The position numbers were made by a program, and so were the translations under genes. From Torymus aiolomorphi (Eukaryota > Arthropoda > Insecta > Hymenoptera > Torymidae), in NCBI GenBank assembly GCA_036365515.1, contig CM070873.1, positions 190,396,604 to 190,460,603 of the forward strand: DNA of 64,000 nucleotides. The letters run 5' to 3'. How positions within the stretch are numbered: position 1 is the stretch's first letter; each line of letters begins with the position of its first letter. This document shows, one piece after another, positions 33,721 through 44,319 of this stretch. Under the pieces are notes generated by a model. The model saw only the letters and a list, made by a program, of their open reading frames with translations, did no database searches and was not told where the DNA came from.

Positions 33721-34117
33721 AAAGTATGACACCTTTTACGATGACATCTCTCTACCCGTAATCTGTTCGTACACAATAAGTGCTGACGATGGCGGTGGTG
33801 GTGATGGTGAGCATACGAGGAGGATGGAAGCCAATCCTCCAAGCGGACGCTTGTCTTAGTAGGTGCTCTGCCCAACTTGGCTTCAAAGGTGTTACTCTAT
33901 GACATCAAGGAAGGTGTTACTGTACAGGATAAAAAGATGTTACCCTATACCATAAAAGTTCAAAAAGCTGTTACTCTATAACAAAAAAGTCAAAAATGTA
34001 TTACTCTATAGCATAAAAGTTCAAAAGGTGTTACTCATCGATATAAAAGGTATAACTCTACGACATAAAAGGTCTATAATATAAGCAATGGCACACTATA
34101 ACGTGAAAGGTATTACT
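33721..34117. repeat. Unique block then inverted minisatellite, left arm inner end
   Basis: At 33720-33895 a non-repetitive block (GATGGCGGTGGTGGTGATGG, then GGAGGATGGAAGCCAATCC) separates the array from a short run of the same minisatellite in opposite orientation (to about 34130). The mirror is 41473-41885. Confidence 0.8.
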
Positions 34118-34590
34118 CTATTACATAAAAAAAGGCCGCAGCTGCTCGAGAAACGCCGCTGGCCGTGGGCCGCATGCTGCTCGTGAAATTAGAGTGACAT
34201 CTTTTTCATGACACCTTTTCGAACTTTTATATTATGAAGTAAAGCCTTTTTTATGTCACAGAGTGGCAGCTGTTTGATGGTAAATAGTGACACCTTTGTA
34301 TGTTATAGAGTAACACCTTTTTTATGTCATACACCTTTTTTATATCATAGAGTAGCACTTTTTTATGTCATACACCTCGTTTATGTAATAGAGTATCACC
34401 TTGAGATAAATAGTGTCATGTTTTTTATACTTTTATGCTATAGATACACCTTTTTATGTCATAGAGTATCACCTTGAGATAAAGAGTGTCATGTTTTTTA
34501 TACTTTTAAGCTATAGAGTTACACTATTTTATGCAATAGAGTAACACCTTTTTTGTGTTATAGTGTATCACCTTTTTATTTCATAGAGTA
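34118..34590. other. Loop of the palindrome
   Basis: Not mirrored. It holds a GC-rich block (AACGCCGCTGGCCGTGGGCC near 34150) followed by degenerate minisatellite units back in the first orientation. It marks the symmetry centre of the inverted duplication before BEL-B inserted beside it. Confidence 0.6.
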
Positions 34591-35012
34591 TGTTCACGCC
34601 TTTAGCTGAATTAATGATAAAGACGGATAAGCGTGGAATGATGCTTCGGAAGAAGGTAGCTCAATAAACACTCGCAAAAGTTAACAATAAACAAAACACA
34701 TTTATTGCATAAACCTAAATCTAGCTAATTGATTGAGTTGAGCGATCTACCAAACTACAATAAACAATAAACGCTAACGGTTAAACGAACGTTGGTGGTG
34801 CCGGGGAACAACGCGTGAAAACGCGAGAGACTCAGAGCGCGAGTCGTCCGCGCAAGCCGGCCGTCGGGCTGATACTGAAAAACTACTGAAAAGTAGTTGC
34901 GTAACGAGCGCCGAGGTACCTATCGGTGTTTACCTATACTTACAAGCGTCGCGCGAGAACAAAGGAATCCCTCGAACGGATTATTTTGAATTCGTACGCT
35001 CGGGCGCGACCA
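34591..35012 (-). repeat. 3' LTR of BEL-B
   Basis: 422 bp, from TGTTCACGCC to GGGCGCGACCA on the plus strand, so TG...CA on either strand. The minus-strand tract AGGTGGGTGGTA immediately upstream serves as polypurine tract. An AATAAATG signal in minus orientation lies near 34700. Confidence 0.95.
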
Positions 35013-35157
35013 TACCACCCACCTCGAACGAACCACTTTCGTGCGACGTATAATTGATCTAGCCACGGCACCAATCACATGATACGCGAAAACTAATAGA
35101 TTACCCTAATGCCTAATTACAACATTACATTACATTTTTATTGCGCTCGCTGTCTTC
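35013..35157 (-). other. BEL-B 3' untranslated segment and polypurine tract
   Basis: Short non-coding stretch between the integrase stop and the LTR. It ends (minus strand) in the purine-rich AGGTGGGTGG next to the LTR, where plus-strand cDNA synthesis would start. Confidence 0.7.
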
Positions 35158-36948
35158 TTAATTCTCTGGATCGGAGCCACCCACCATATGAGGCTCGATT
35201 CTAGCCAGGTGAGCAGAGGTGTCGTCATGAACTGGTAATAGAATGAGCTTATTGACGGGTCGCTGGAGCTCGGAGGTGGCGGTGCGCAGGGTTACCACTC
35301 TCGTTAGCTGATCTCTGCCCGGATGCAATGCAGTGATGCGCGCCAACGGCCATTTGGATGGAGGTAGCAGGGTGTCCTTGAAGAGCACCAAGTCACCCAC
35401 CTGAAGCTGATAATTAGGTTTGAGCCACTCGGATCTCTGCTGCAACTGTGACAAATACTCCTTTCGCCACCTCTGCCAAAAGTGATTTCTCATAAGCTGC
35501 ATTAACTTCCATCTAGAACATAGAGATTGGGGCTGGTTAACTTCAAGAAAAGGCTCAGGCAACGAAACAAGTGGGCCTCCAATCAAAAAATGGCCTGGAG
35601 TAATAGCACTCACATCTGAGACATCGGAGCTAAGCGCACTGAGTGGTCTAGAATTTAGACAAGCCTCAATATCGGACAAAAAAGTGGAGAACTGCTCGAA
35701 TGACAATTTCGCGTCGCCTACTACTCTATACAAGTGTCTCTTGAAAGATTTTACGTTGGATTCCCAAAGGCCGCCGAAGTTGGGGGCTCGAGGGGGGATA
35801 AACCTCCATTCCACGCCATCTCTAGCTAAGGTAGAGGATATCAGCTGTCCTGAGGCTGATGCTTCCGAGAAAAGTCGATGAATCTCCGACTCGCTACCTA
35901 AAAATGTGCGACCATTGTCGCTATAAACGACTTTACAAAGCCCACGACGAGCCGTAAATCTGCGAAACGCCGCTAGGAAGGCCTGAGTCGTCAAGTCTGA
36001 GACAAGCTCCAAAGGAACTGCCTTAACGATCAAGCAGACGAACACCGCGACATAACCCTTGAAAGCTTTCTGACCTCTTCCAGACGAAGCCCTTATCCAG
36101 AAGTGTCCTGCAAAATCTACTCCCGAGTGATAAAAGGGTCTAGCGGGTCTAGTGCGAATAGCCGGGAGCGGACCCATTAGTTGCTCCTCGGTGCGAGCAT
36201 TGTGTCGAGCGCAAATAACACATTCCCGAACTATGCGACGAACAACATTCCGAGCATGAATTATCCAAAATCCCCTAGACAAAAAACTCTGGACAGCAGT
36301 AGCACCACCATGTAGCGTACAAATGTGAGCTTTTCTAATCAGAAGAACAGTCACATGGTGTGCCTTGGGCAGGATCACCGGATGTTTCTCAGACTCGGTT
36401 AAAAAGGAGTTGTGAAGACGACCTCCTACTCGAAGCAACCCATCCGTACCAACAAAGGGCATTAGCTTGCGCAATGGGTGTGACAGAGGAAGTTCATGAC
36501 GAGACGAGAATATCTGTAATTCATTTGCGAATTCCACAGACTGAACTAGTCTAAGCAACGTAGTGGTTGCGCTAGAAATCTCCTCAGCTGACAGACAGCC
36601 CTTTCGCCTATGCTCCTTAACGACTGCGCCGTTACGACGCCAACGAAGACAAAAGGCGAGAACTGCAACAATTCTATCAAATGATGAGAAACGAGCAAGC
36701 CAGGTTTGCCATGTTTGCGTCTCCTGAGTGAGCCATACTTCAACCTTACGACGTACCTCTAAATCGGTCGAGGATTCCGAAATCTCAACAGGCCAATTGC
36801 AGCTATCCTGCCCTAACCATGTGGGCCCGGACCACCAATTCATCGAATCCTTTAACTGGGAAGGCGTACATCCCCTAGTAGCTAAATCAGCAGGGTTATC
36901 TGCTGAAGGCACATGATGCCAACTTGCTGAAGGGAGCAACGTAATCAC
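35158..36948 (-). CDS. BEL-B integrase and C-terminal domain
   Basis: 596 codons, the 3' part of pol. It begins in the RNase H/integrase connection (SADNPADLATRG), has the integrase zinc region (HICTLHGG, CVICARH), and the catalytic core with VDFAGH, VYSDNGRTF and GGLWESNVKSFK supplying D, D and E. It ends with the DUF5641-like VGDLVLFKDTLLPPSKWPLARI. Catalytic residues are all present. The real coding frame continues upstream: an in-frame TGA at 36994-36996 separates it from the reverse transcriptase part, so the apparent start Met is internal. Confidence 0.88.
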   Translation of the reverse strand: MITLLPSASWHHVPSADNPADLATRGCTPSQLKDSMNWWSGPTWLGQDSCNWPVEISESSTDLEVRRKVEVWLTQETQTWQTWLARFSSFDRIVAVLAFCLRWRRNGAVVKEHRRKGCLSAEEISSATTTLLRLVQSVEFANELQIFSSRHELPLSHPLRKLMPFVGTDGLLRVGGRLHNSFLTESEKHPVILPKAHHVTVLLIRKAHICTLHGGATAVQSFLSRGFWIIHARNVVRRIVRECVICARHNARTEEQLMGPLPAIRTRPARPFYHSGVDFAGHFWIRASSGRGQKAFKGYVAVFVCLIVKAVPLELVSDLTTQAFLAAFRRFTARRGLCKVVYSDNGRTFLGSESEIHRLFSEASASGQLISSTLARDGVEWRFIPPRAPNFGGLWESNVKSFKRHLYRVVGDAKLSFEQFSTFLSDIEACLNSRPLSALSSDVSDVSAITPGHFLIGGPLVSLPEPFLEVNQPQSLCSRWKLMQLMRNHFWQRWRKEYLSQLQQRSEWLKPNYQLQVGDLVLFKDTLLPPSKWPLARITALHPGRDQLTRVVTLRTATSELQRPVNKLILLPVHDDTSAHLARIEPHMVGGSDPEN

Positions 36949-36993
36949 CTTGCTGACTCGATTTGCTACGTACGACTTCCACCTAGACGGATG

Positions 36994-38310
36994 TCACCTA
37001 AGCCAAGCTAAGACGACTTTTGAGTCCGACCAGCAGTGAATCTCCTCGGGAACGCTATCTAACTGCGACAAGATGCTTGAAGCGAGGTTTGCCAATAAAG
37101 CGGCACCGCTGAGTTCAAGCTTCGGCAAACTTACTACCTTCAACGGAGCCACCTTGGATTTAGCAACCAACAATCTTGGAGCGCGCTCTATCCCTGGAAC
37201 GACCACAAACAAGACAGCGGCGAAGGCACGCTCAGACGCGTCGCAAAACCCATGTAATTGCCAAGAAGAGGCTTTATTCGTACCGTTCCAACGTGGAATC
37301 CGGATGGTCTTGAGGTCGGTAAGCTGCTCTCTGTACGACAACCAATCCTTCTCTAGCCGACCTGAGATCGGAGCACCCCAATCTATGCCTTGCAACCATA
37401 AGCACTGAATTAAGATTTTCGCTCGGATGACGACAGGTGACAAGAATCCTACAGGATCGAACAGCTTGGATACCTCTGACAAAATGGAGCGTTTCGACGT
37501 GGCTGGAGGGGCTGCAGGTAATTTTACATGAAAATGAAAAACATCTTCAGATGGGCTCCATCTCATACCTAGCGTCGATACTACATCCTTCTCGTTGAGT
37601 TCCTTGGATTCCCCGTGTAAATTTAATCTAACCAACTCCAGGTGATTAGCCGGAAATTTGTCTACAGCCATGCCGACAGAACCGAGTGCCTCTATAAGTT
37701 CCTGTCGAGCTTGCTTTGCTTCATCCAACGTATCTCCCCCGGCTAAAGAGTCGTCTACATAACGATGCCTACGAATCAGCACCGAAGCCAGTCGATGCGA
37801 AGGTGCGACCAGAGGAGCTAATTCCAACAAGCAAGCATTAGCTAAGAAGGGGGCTGGAACCGTTCCGTACGTAACGGTAAGCAGGCGCCAGACTTGAAGA
37901 GGCAAGCGTTGATCGAAACGCCAGAAGATGCGTTGCCACTTAGTATCTACAATATCAACAAGCATTTGACGAAAATTCTTAACTATATCACACACAAAAA
38001 CAAACTCAAAAAAGGACCACCTGGTTATTATAACGATGATATCTTCCTGAAGCTTAGGCTCGGGATGCAGGTAAGCGTTGAGGGAGTTACCCGATTCATC
38101 CTTCTGCGAGCCATTAAAAACCACCCTGATCTTTTTGCTACCATCTTGCTTAAATACTGGATTATGTGGCAAAAAATATCCATCGTTGAGGTCTAATTCT
38201 TCAGGTGGCACGACCTCCATGTGGCCGAGATCCAGGTATTCTTGCATGAATGCATAGTAGGCTGAGGCAAGTTCAGTCTGCTTCTCGAACCGTCTCTCAA
38301 GCCGATTCAT
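36994..38310 (-). CDS. BEL-B reverse transcriptase and RNase H
   Basis: 438 codons. It has the BEL-type fingers region (KIRVVFNGSQKDESGNSLN), then YVDDSLAGG with the polymerase aspartates intact, the SKRSILSEVSKLFDPVGFL connection, and RNase H elements (LHGFCDASERAFAAV, ELSGAALLANL, CWSDSKVVLAWL). It stops at a TGA right after the last motif, where family members read through. The polymerase looks catalytically complete, unlike that of BEL-A. Confidence 0.88.
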   Translation of the reverse strand: MNRLERRFEKQTELASAYYAFMQEYLDLGHMEVVPPEELDLNDGYFLPHNPVFKQDGSKKIRVVFNGSQKDESGNSLNAYLHPEPKLQEDIIVIITRWSFFEFVFVCDIVKNFRQMLVDIVDTKWQRIFWRFDQRLPLQVWRLLTVTYGTVPAPFLANACLLELAPLVAPSHRLASVLIRRHRYVDDSLAGGDTLDEAKQARQELIEALGSVGMAVDKFPANHLELVRLNLHGESKELNEKDVVSTLGMRWSPSEDVFHFHVKLPAAPPATSKRSILSEVSKLFDPVGFLSPVVIRAKILIQCLWLQGIDWGAPISGRLEKDWLSYREQLTDLKTIRIPRWNGTNKASSWQLHGFCDASERAFAAVLFVVVPGIERAPRLLVAKSKVAPLKVVSLPKLELSGAALLANLASSILSQLDSVPEEIHCWSDSKVVLAWLR

Positions 38311-38401
38311 GCATGCTCTCGCAATCCGGACAAACGCAGGTTCTTTACAAAATGGCAGTCGAACTATAAAGCGACCTTCAGCATTGCGGCGGCAAGTATA
38401 A

Positions 38402-39337
38402 TCAAAATGCTCCCAACACTCCTGCTCGGGGGGGGGGAGTCCTGCGCTGCTCCTCTGGCACCTCTTCTGATTCCCAGAATCTAGCTACGGCCTCAGAGAG
38501 CGAGTGATCCACAGCTAAATGGTGTAGTGTGCTAGTAGTTGGCTGCCCGGGACCTGCGTTACCGACCAGAATCCAGCCAAAAATTGACGACATAGCCACC
38601 GGGCCCAGATGTGGCTGTTGACCTCTACGAATCTCTGGTAACATAACAGCGCCGTACACTGCAGGGCTGAGAATGCAATCCACCCTGCTTGGTCGACCAA
38701 AATGAGGATCCGCCAGTTGAAGCCCTTGGATATGTGCCCAATCACCAGGGACTACCCTATCCCTAGGGAGTAAGTTGGATACACGCTTCACCACCAATGC
38801 TGTAACATCAAGGTTAAAATTAGGATTGATCAATGACTTAAGCGTGAGTTGAACCTCTCCACGGGCTATAGCGCTGGTGGTTCCATTCAAGCCTGAAATA
38901 GCTACAGTAATAGGATTTCGCTTTAGTGTTAAAGCCTGAGCTATGTACTCGGATACAAACGATCTCTCTGCACAAGAGTCAAGTAATGCTCTAGCCGTTA
39001 TTCGTACACCTTCCTCTGACTGGAGCACGACGATAGCAGTTGCTAAGAGCTGCTGATTACCACAAGGCTCTACAGCAGGTTGTGCTGACACAGAAGCAGT
39101 GAAGTGCACCGCCGAATGTTGTCCTCCAGTTCCAGATGTCCGACTGCCAGTAGCGTGGTTGATCTGATCGTCGGAATGAAGCTTAGAATAGCGCCTGCTC
39201 CCGCAAACGTAGCAGCTTCCCTTTGCCGTACACGCATCAACCTTGTGCCGTGCGCTTAAGCAATTGATGCACAGCTTGGCAGTAATCGCATGTTCCTTCC
39301 GTTTAGCTGGCGCAAGTGGTGTAAACTTCCTGCACAC
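38402..39337 (-). CDS. BEL-B zinc knuckles and protease
   Basis: 311 codons, the middle of the gag-pol frame. Seen: CINCLSARHKVDAC and CYVCGSRRYSKLH knuckles near the start, and a retropepsin-like ALLDSCAERSFVSE, where DSC replaces the usual D-S/T-G; as far as I remember some BEL/Pao members have Cys here. The frame is lost at the end in a run of ten C (minus strand, 38428-38437), a typical slippage site. Two in-frame stops (39482-39484 and one near 39382) separate it from gag. Confidence 0.82.
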   Translation of the reverse strand: MCRKFTPLAPAKRKEHAITAKLCINCLSARHKVDACTAKGSCYVCGSRRYSKLHSDDQINHATGSRTSGTGGQHSAVHFTASVSAQPAVEPCGNQQLLATAIVVLQSEEGVRITARALLDSCAERSFVSEYIAQALTLKRNPITVAISGLNGTTSAIARGEVQLTLKSLINPNFNLDVTALVVKRVSNLLPRDRVVPGDWAHIQGLQLADPHFGRPSRVDCILSPAVYGAVMLPEIRRGQQPHLGPVAMSSIFGWILVGNAGPGQPTTSTLHHLAVDHSLSEAVARFWESEEVPEEQRRTPPPRAGVLGAF

Positions 39338-39481
39338 GTTGATGAAATGACTGCCTTGACAGAAAGAACATATATCAGTATTTTAAAATTTTTTTGTTGA
39401 TTCCTGAGTAGTCATGTGAGCAGATACACTCTTAAACGCAGCTGGTTTGACTTTCTTGGACGCTCCTGTATTACTCTTGAA

Positions 39482-40342
39482 CTAAGTCTCATCGCTGCCA
39501 CCCTGGTCAAATGTGTCAAATGCATCTCCATTCCCTACTATATCTAGACTCTGAATTCTAGCTTCTAAAAAACTCTTAAAATCAGCAAATTTTGGGATCG
39601 CGCTATTATCCGCCCCTTTCACCGATCTTGTCCACTCTAAGTGAGTACTAGAGGGAAGCTTATTCTCAATTAATTGAATGAATATCATGTCCCAATGTTG
39701 CACAGGAAGATTAAGCGCACTGAAAACATTTTTGCTCTCCAAGGCTGTATGTAAGAGCTGACTCAAATGTTCACCGGATTCCTTCGTAGCAGCTGGGAGT
39801 CGAAGAAGGGCGTTAAAGTGGGTAGAAAACCTTAGAAGAGAATTAACATATCGACTACACAGGGCCTCCCAGGCCGTCGCAAAATTTTCTTCTATAAGAT
39901 CGAAACTATTCAGTTTCTCCGCTGCGTCCCCTTCAAGTGAGTTCATTAAATGCTCGAATTTTATGATGGTCGGCATCGAAACGTCGCGAAAAACAAGAGA
40001 CTGAAATTTCCTCTTAAATCCCTGCCACTCACGTTGAGCACCACTGAATTTCGGTAACTTGACTCTTTCAAGAGATACCTGAGAAGATTGAGTAGGCGCA
40101 TTTCCAGAAGTAACAGCGGCAGGTGCAATGACTGGAGGAGGCTTTAACGCAGTAAGTCGATCACGCAGCCAAGCCTTAGCTGACAAATACGCGGAGAGAG
40201 CTTGATCATAGTATCCGACTTTGAAGTAGCTACGGTCTTTTAAAGTAACAGCCATAGGGTTCAACTGATAGTCGCGTTCACGAAACTCAGCCCAATATGC
40301 TTCCAATACGTCAAGGCGAGAACTATAATCCTCAACAGTCAT
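39482..40342 (-). CDS. BEL-B gag N-terminal part
   Basis: 286 codons, capsid-like. The segment LERVKLPKFSGAQREWQGFK followed by FEHLMNSLEGDAAEKLNSF is the DUF1759-type gag core of BEL/Pao. The frame is open a little upstream of the ATG, so the start could be earlier. It ends at a TAG, but the same frame continues into the zinc knuckles, indicating that the stop is a later mutation. Confidence 0.82.
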   Translation of the reverse strand: MTVEDYSSRLDVLEAYWAEFRERDYQLNPMAVTLKDRSYFKVGYYDQALSAYLSAKAWLRDRLTALKPPPVIAPAAVTSGNAPTQSSQVSLERVKLPKFSGAQREWQGFKRKFQSLVFRDVSMPTIIKFEHLMNSLEGDAAEKLNSFDLIEENFATAWEALCSRYVNSLLRFSTHFNALLRLPAATKESGEHLSQLLHTALESKNVFSALNLPVQHWDMIFIQLIENKLPSSTHLEWTRSVKGADNSAIPKFADFKSFLEARIQSLDIVGNGDAFDTFDQGGSDET

Positions 40343-41026
40343 AGCTGCAGCCGCCTTTTGCTTCGAAGTGTTGGTTTGAAAATTGATTAGACTCTCGTGC
40401 TAAGTTTACGTCGTAAATCGACAGCGCGCTTCTACCTAGTCAAGGAGAGAGATCGAAAGAGGGGAAGAGACAGAGTGAGCTAGGTTCGCTCTTATGCATA
40501 GGCTACAAGTAATGCTGAGTAGATGATACCAATGCTATAGCTGAACGGAGTCCACGCTGACGAGAATGGATGTGAGAGATGCCGGTTGCCTTCCCCTTCC
40601 AAGCTCTCCACCGCCGTCTGCGTAGCCTCCCCGGCACGACTATAGATGATGAGCTCTCGCGGGCGCGGCGAATGGATATGTGAAACGAAGAGCGCGATAG
40701 GTTCCCCTTCCAAACGCTCCAGCGCTCCTTGCCTCTCCCTCGTCTTCTCTCCGCGGCGCAGGCTGTTGCTCTTGCGCGATGGTGGAGATGCTCTGGACGC
40801 AGATGTCCAAGCACTCCACTGCCTCCTGGATGCGGCGTCCGACGGCCTTGGAATGCTACCGCAAATCCTTATGCGACAAATGCTGCTTGCGTAGTTCCCT
40901 TTTTTAGGCACCAGCAACGACCGGTTAGCAAATTTCGTGTAACGATTTTGACCTATCAAGGTCAGGCACGAAATCCCTTCTTCTCCCGAAGTTAAGCAGT
41001 TCTTTTCAGGTACCTAGGCGAAGGAA
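40343..41026 (-). other. BEL-B 5' leader
   Basis: Non-coding leader of about 0.68 kb between the primer-binding site and gag. Arginine/serine-rich open frames of 80-155 codons exist on both strands but overlap each other and match nothing I know. Confidence 0.6.
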
Positions 41027-41043
41027 TCCGGCTCGAAGGACCA
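41027..41043 (-). promoter_or_regulatory. tRNA-Tyr primer-binding site of BEL-B
   Basis: The plus-strand TCCGGCTCGAAGGACCA equals the 3' end of eukaryotic tRNA-Tyr including the added CCA, so the minus-strand element RNA would pair with it. Seven bases separate it from the LTR. Confidence 0.8.
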
Positions 41044-41050
41044 GCAATTA

Positions 41051-41472
41051 TGTTCACGCCTTTAGCTGAATTAATGATAAAGATGGATAAGCGTGGAACG
41101 ATGCTTCGGGAGAAGGTAGCTCAATAAACACTCGCAAAAGTTAACAATAAACAAAACACATTTATTGCATAAACCTAAATCTAGCTAACTGATTGAGTTG
41201 AGCGATCTACCAAACTACAATAAACAATAAACGCTAACGGTTAAACGAACGTTGGTGGTGCCGGGGAACAATGCGCGAAAACGCGAGAGATTCAGAGCGC
41301 GAGTCGTCCGCGCAAGCCGGCCGTCGGGCTGATACTGAAAAACTGCTGAAAAGTAGTTGCATAACGAGCGCCGAGATACCTATCGGTGTTTACCTATACT
41401 TAAAAGCGTCGCGCGAGAACAAAGGAATCCCTCGAATGGATTATTTCGAATTCGTACGCTCGGGCGCGACCA
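41051..41472 (-). repeat. 5' LTR of BEL-B
   Basis: 422 bp, same ends as the LTR at 34591-35012. Transcription of the element would start here on the minus strand. Confidence 0.95.
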
Positions 41473-41884
41473 GAATAATACCTTTCACGTTATAGTGTGC
41501 CATTGTTTATATTATAGACCTTTTATATCATAGAGTTATACCTTTTATATCGATGAATAACACCTTTTGAACTTTTATACTATAGAGTAATACATTTTTG
41601 ACTTTTTTGTTATAGAGTAACAGCTTTTTGAACTTTTATGGTATAGGGTAACATCATTTTATCCTGTACAGTAACACCTTCCTTGATGTCATAGAGTAAC
41701 ACCTTTGAAGCCAAGTTGGGCAGAGCACCTACTAAGACAAGCGTTCGCTTGGAGGATTGGCTTCCATCCTCCTCGTATGCTCACCATCACCACAACCGCC
41801 ATCGTCAGCACTTATTGTGTACGAACAGATTACGGGTAGAGAGATGTCATCGTAAAAGGTGTCATACTTTGGCGTGAAAGAAGG

Positions 41885-44270
41885 TGTTACTCTATGACAT
41901 AAAAAGATGTCACTCAATAACATGAAAAGGTGCTACTCTATGACATAAAGAAGGTGTATGACATGGAAAAAGTGCTACTCTATGACATAAACAAGGTGTA
42001 TGACATAAAGAAGGTGTAACTCTATGACATAAAAAAGGTGTTCCTCCATAACATACAAATATGTTACTCTATAATAGAATAGAAGTTCAATAAGGTGTTA
42101 CTCTATAGCATAAAAGTTCAAAAAGGTATTACCCTGTGACATAAAAAAGGTGTTACTCTATGACATAAGAAAGGTGTGACTCTATGACATAAAAAACATG
42201 TCACTCTATGACATAAAAAAGATGTTACTGTATAATACAAAAAAGGTGTTACTCTATAACGTCAAAAAGATGTAAGTCTATAACATAAAAAAGGTGTTAC
42301 TCTATAACATGAAAATGATGTAAATCTATCACATATGAAATGTGTTACTCTATGACATCAAAAACATGTCACTCTATGACACAAAAAAGGTGTTACTCTA
42401 TAACATAAGAAAGGTGTTACTCTCTGACATAAAAAATGTGTTACTCTATGACGTAAAAAGGTGTTACTCTATGACATAAAAAAACAGGTCACTCTATGAT
42501 ATAAAAAGGTGATCCTCTATAACATGAAAAACATGTCACTCTATGACATAAAAAAGGTGTTACTCTATAACACAAAAAAGGTGTTACTCTATAACAGGAA
42601 AAAGATGTAACTCTATAACATAAAAAAGGTGTTCATCTATAACGTGAGAAAGATGTAAGTCTATCACATATGAAAGGTGTTTCTCTATGACATAAAAAAC
42701 ATATCACATGGCATAAAGAATGTGTTACTCTATGACATAAAAAGGTGTTACTCTATGACATAAAAAAGGTGTTACTCTATGACATCAACAACATGTCACT
42801 CTCTGACATAAAAAACAGGTCACTCTATGACATAAAAATGGTGATCCTCTATAACATGAAAAAGATGTAAGTCTATGACATAAAAAAGTTGTTACTCTAA
42901 GAAACAAAGTTTAAAAAGTTTTGACTGTATAACATAGAAGGTCTATAACATAAAAATGTGTTATTCTATAATAGAATAGAAGTTCAAAAAGGTGTTACTC
43001 TGTAGCATAAAAGTTCAAAAAGGTATTACTCTATGACATAAAAATGGTGTTACTCTATGACATAAAAAACATGTCACTCTATGACATAAAAAAGGTGTTA
43101 CTCTATGACATAAAAAACATGTCACTCTATGACATAAAAAAGGTGTTACTTTATAACATAGGAAAGGTGTTACTGTATGACATAAAAAAAATGTCACTCC
43201 ATGAAATAAAAAATGTGTTACTCTATGACATAAGAAAGGTGTTACTCTATGACATAAAAAATGTGTTACTCTATGACATAAAAAATGTGTTACTCTATGA
43301 CATAAAGAAGATGTTACTCTATAACATAAAAAAGGTGTTACGATATAACATAAGAAAGGTGTTACTCTATGACATAAAAAACATGTCACTCTATGACATA
43401 AGACAGGTGTGACTCTATGACATAAGAAAGGTGTTATGCTATGACATAAAAACATGTTACTCTATGACATAAAAAATGTGTTACTGTATAACATAAAAAA
43501 TGTGTTACTCTCTGACATAAAGAAGGTGTTACTCTATTACATGAAAAAGATGTAACTCTATGGCATAAGAATGGTGTTACTCTATGACATATAAAAGGTG
43601 TTACTTTATGACATAAGAAGGTGTCACTCTATGACATAAAGTTTAAAAAGTTTTGACTGTATGACATAGAAGGTGTTACTCTATAATAGAATAAAAGTAT
43701 AAAGAAGGTGTTACTCTATAGCATAAAAGTTCTAAAAGGTGTTACTCTATAGCATAAAAGTTCAAAAAGTTGTTACTCTATAACAAGGAAGGTGTTACTC
43801 TATTGCATAAAAAATGTGTTACTCTATGACATAAAAAGGTGTTACTCTATGACATAAATAACATGTCACTCTATGACATAAGAACATGTGTTACTCTATG
43901 ACATAAAAAAGGTGTTACTCTATGAGACAAAGTTTAAAAAGTTTTGACTGCATGATATAAAATACATGTCACTCTATAACATAAAAAATGTGTTACTCTA
44001 TAGCATTAAATAGTTGTGACTCTATGACGTGAAGAATGTGCTACTCTATAATATAAAAAAAAGGTGATACTCTATGACATAAAAAAGGGTGTTACTCTAT
44101 AACATAAAAAAGGTGTTACTCTATAACATAAAAAAGATCGCTCTATGACATAAAGAAGGTGGTACTCTATAACATAAAAAAGGTGTTACTCTATGATACA
44201 AAGATTAAAAAGTTTTGACTGTATGACATAGAAGGTGTTACTCTATAATAGCATAAAAGTATAAAAAGTA
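41885..44270. repeat. 24-bp minisatellite, right arm
   Basis: Inverted counterpart of 31300-33720, with core GGTGTTACTCTATGACATAA repeated with variants ending AAAAAGGTG, AAAAACATG or AAAAATGTG. A segment at 43015-43455 stays open on both strands for 120-146 codons with an eight-residue period. There are no unique spacers, so it is not a CRISPR-like array. Confidence 0.95.
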
Positions 44271-44319
44271 TGTCGGGTATATATTTATTCAATTGATGCT
44301 AAACTATTGAAGCATAAAC

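Larger units (their letters stand above)
23969..34117. repeat. Left arm of giant inverted duplication
   Basis: About 10.1 kb matching, in reverse complement, 41473-51930. Matched landmarks: 23969-24500 with 51425-51930, the two tRNA-like units at 28003-28278 with 47958-48232, the gene at 30157-31251 with 44320-45413, and the unique block around 33770-33890 with 41700-41830. Arm differences are an extra copy of a GC-rich unit (left), a 0.95-kb inserted element at 31912-32865 (left), and about 0.7 kb missing near 29785 (present on the right at 45790-46490). Confidence 0.9.
34591..41472 (-). mobile_element. BEL/Pao LTR retrotransposon BEL-B, full length
   Basis: 6.88 kb with two 422-bp LTRs that differ at about a dozen positions (about 97% identity by eye). 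It lies inside the minisatellite: the sequence just left ends GAGTA and the sequence just right begins GAATA, consistent with a 5-bp target duplication carrying one change. gag, protease, reverse transcriptase, RNase H and integrase follow in the BEL/Pao order on the minus strand, interrupted by three stops and one homopolymer frameshift. It is defective but recent. Confidence 0.93.

Noticed and set aside
40492..40959. Arg/Ser-rich 155-codon frame in the BEL-B leader
   Set aside because: Overlaps several other frames on both strands in the untranslated leader and resembles no gag or accessory protein I know.
43015..43455. Long open frames on both strands with octapeptide repeats
   Set aside because: They arise because the minisatellite unit is divisible by three. 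There is no start context or non-repetitive domain.
41885..44270. Regular short repeats resembling a CRISPR array
   Set aside because: Units abut with no unique spacers of constant length, the units themselves vary, and the setting is eukaryotic. It is a minisatellite.
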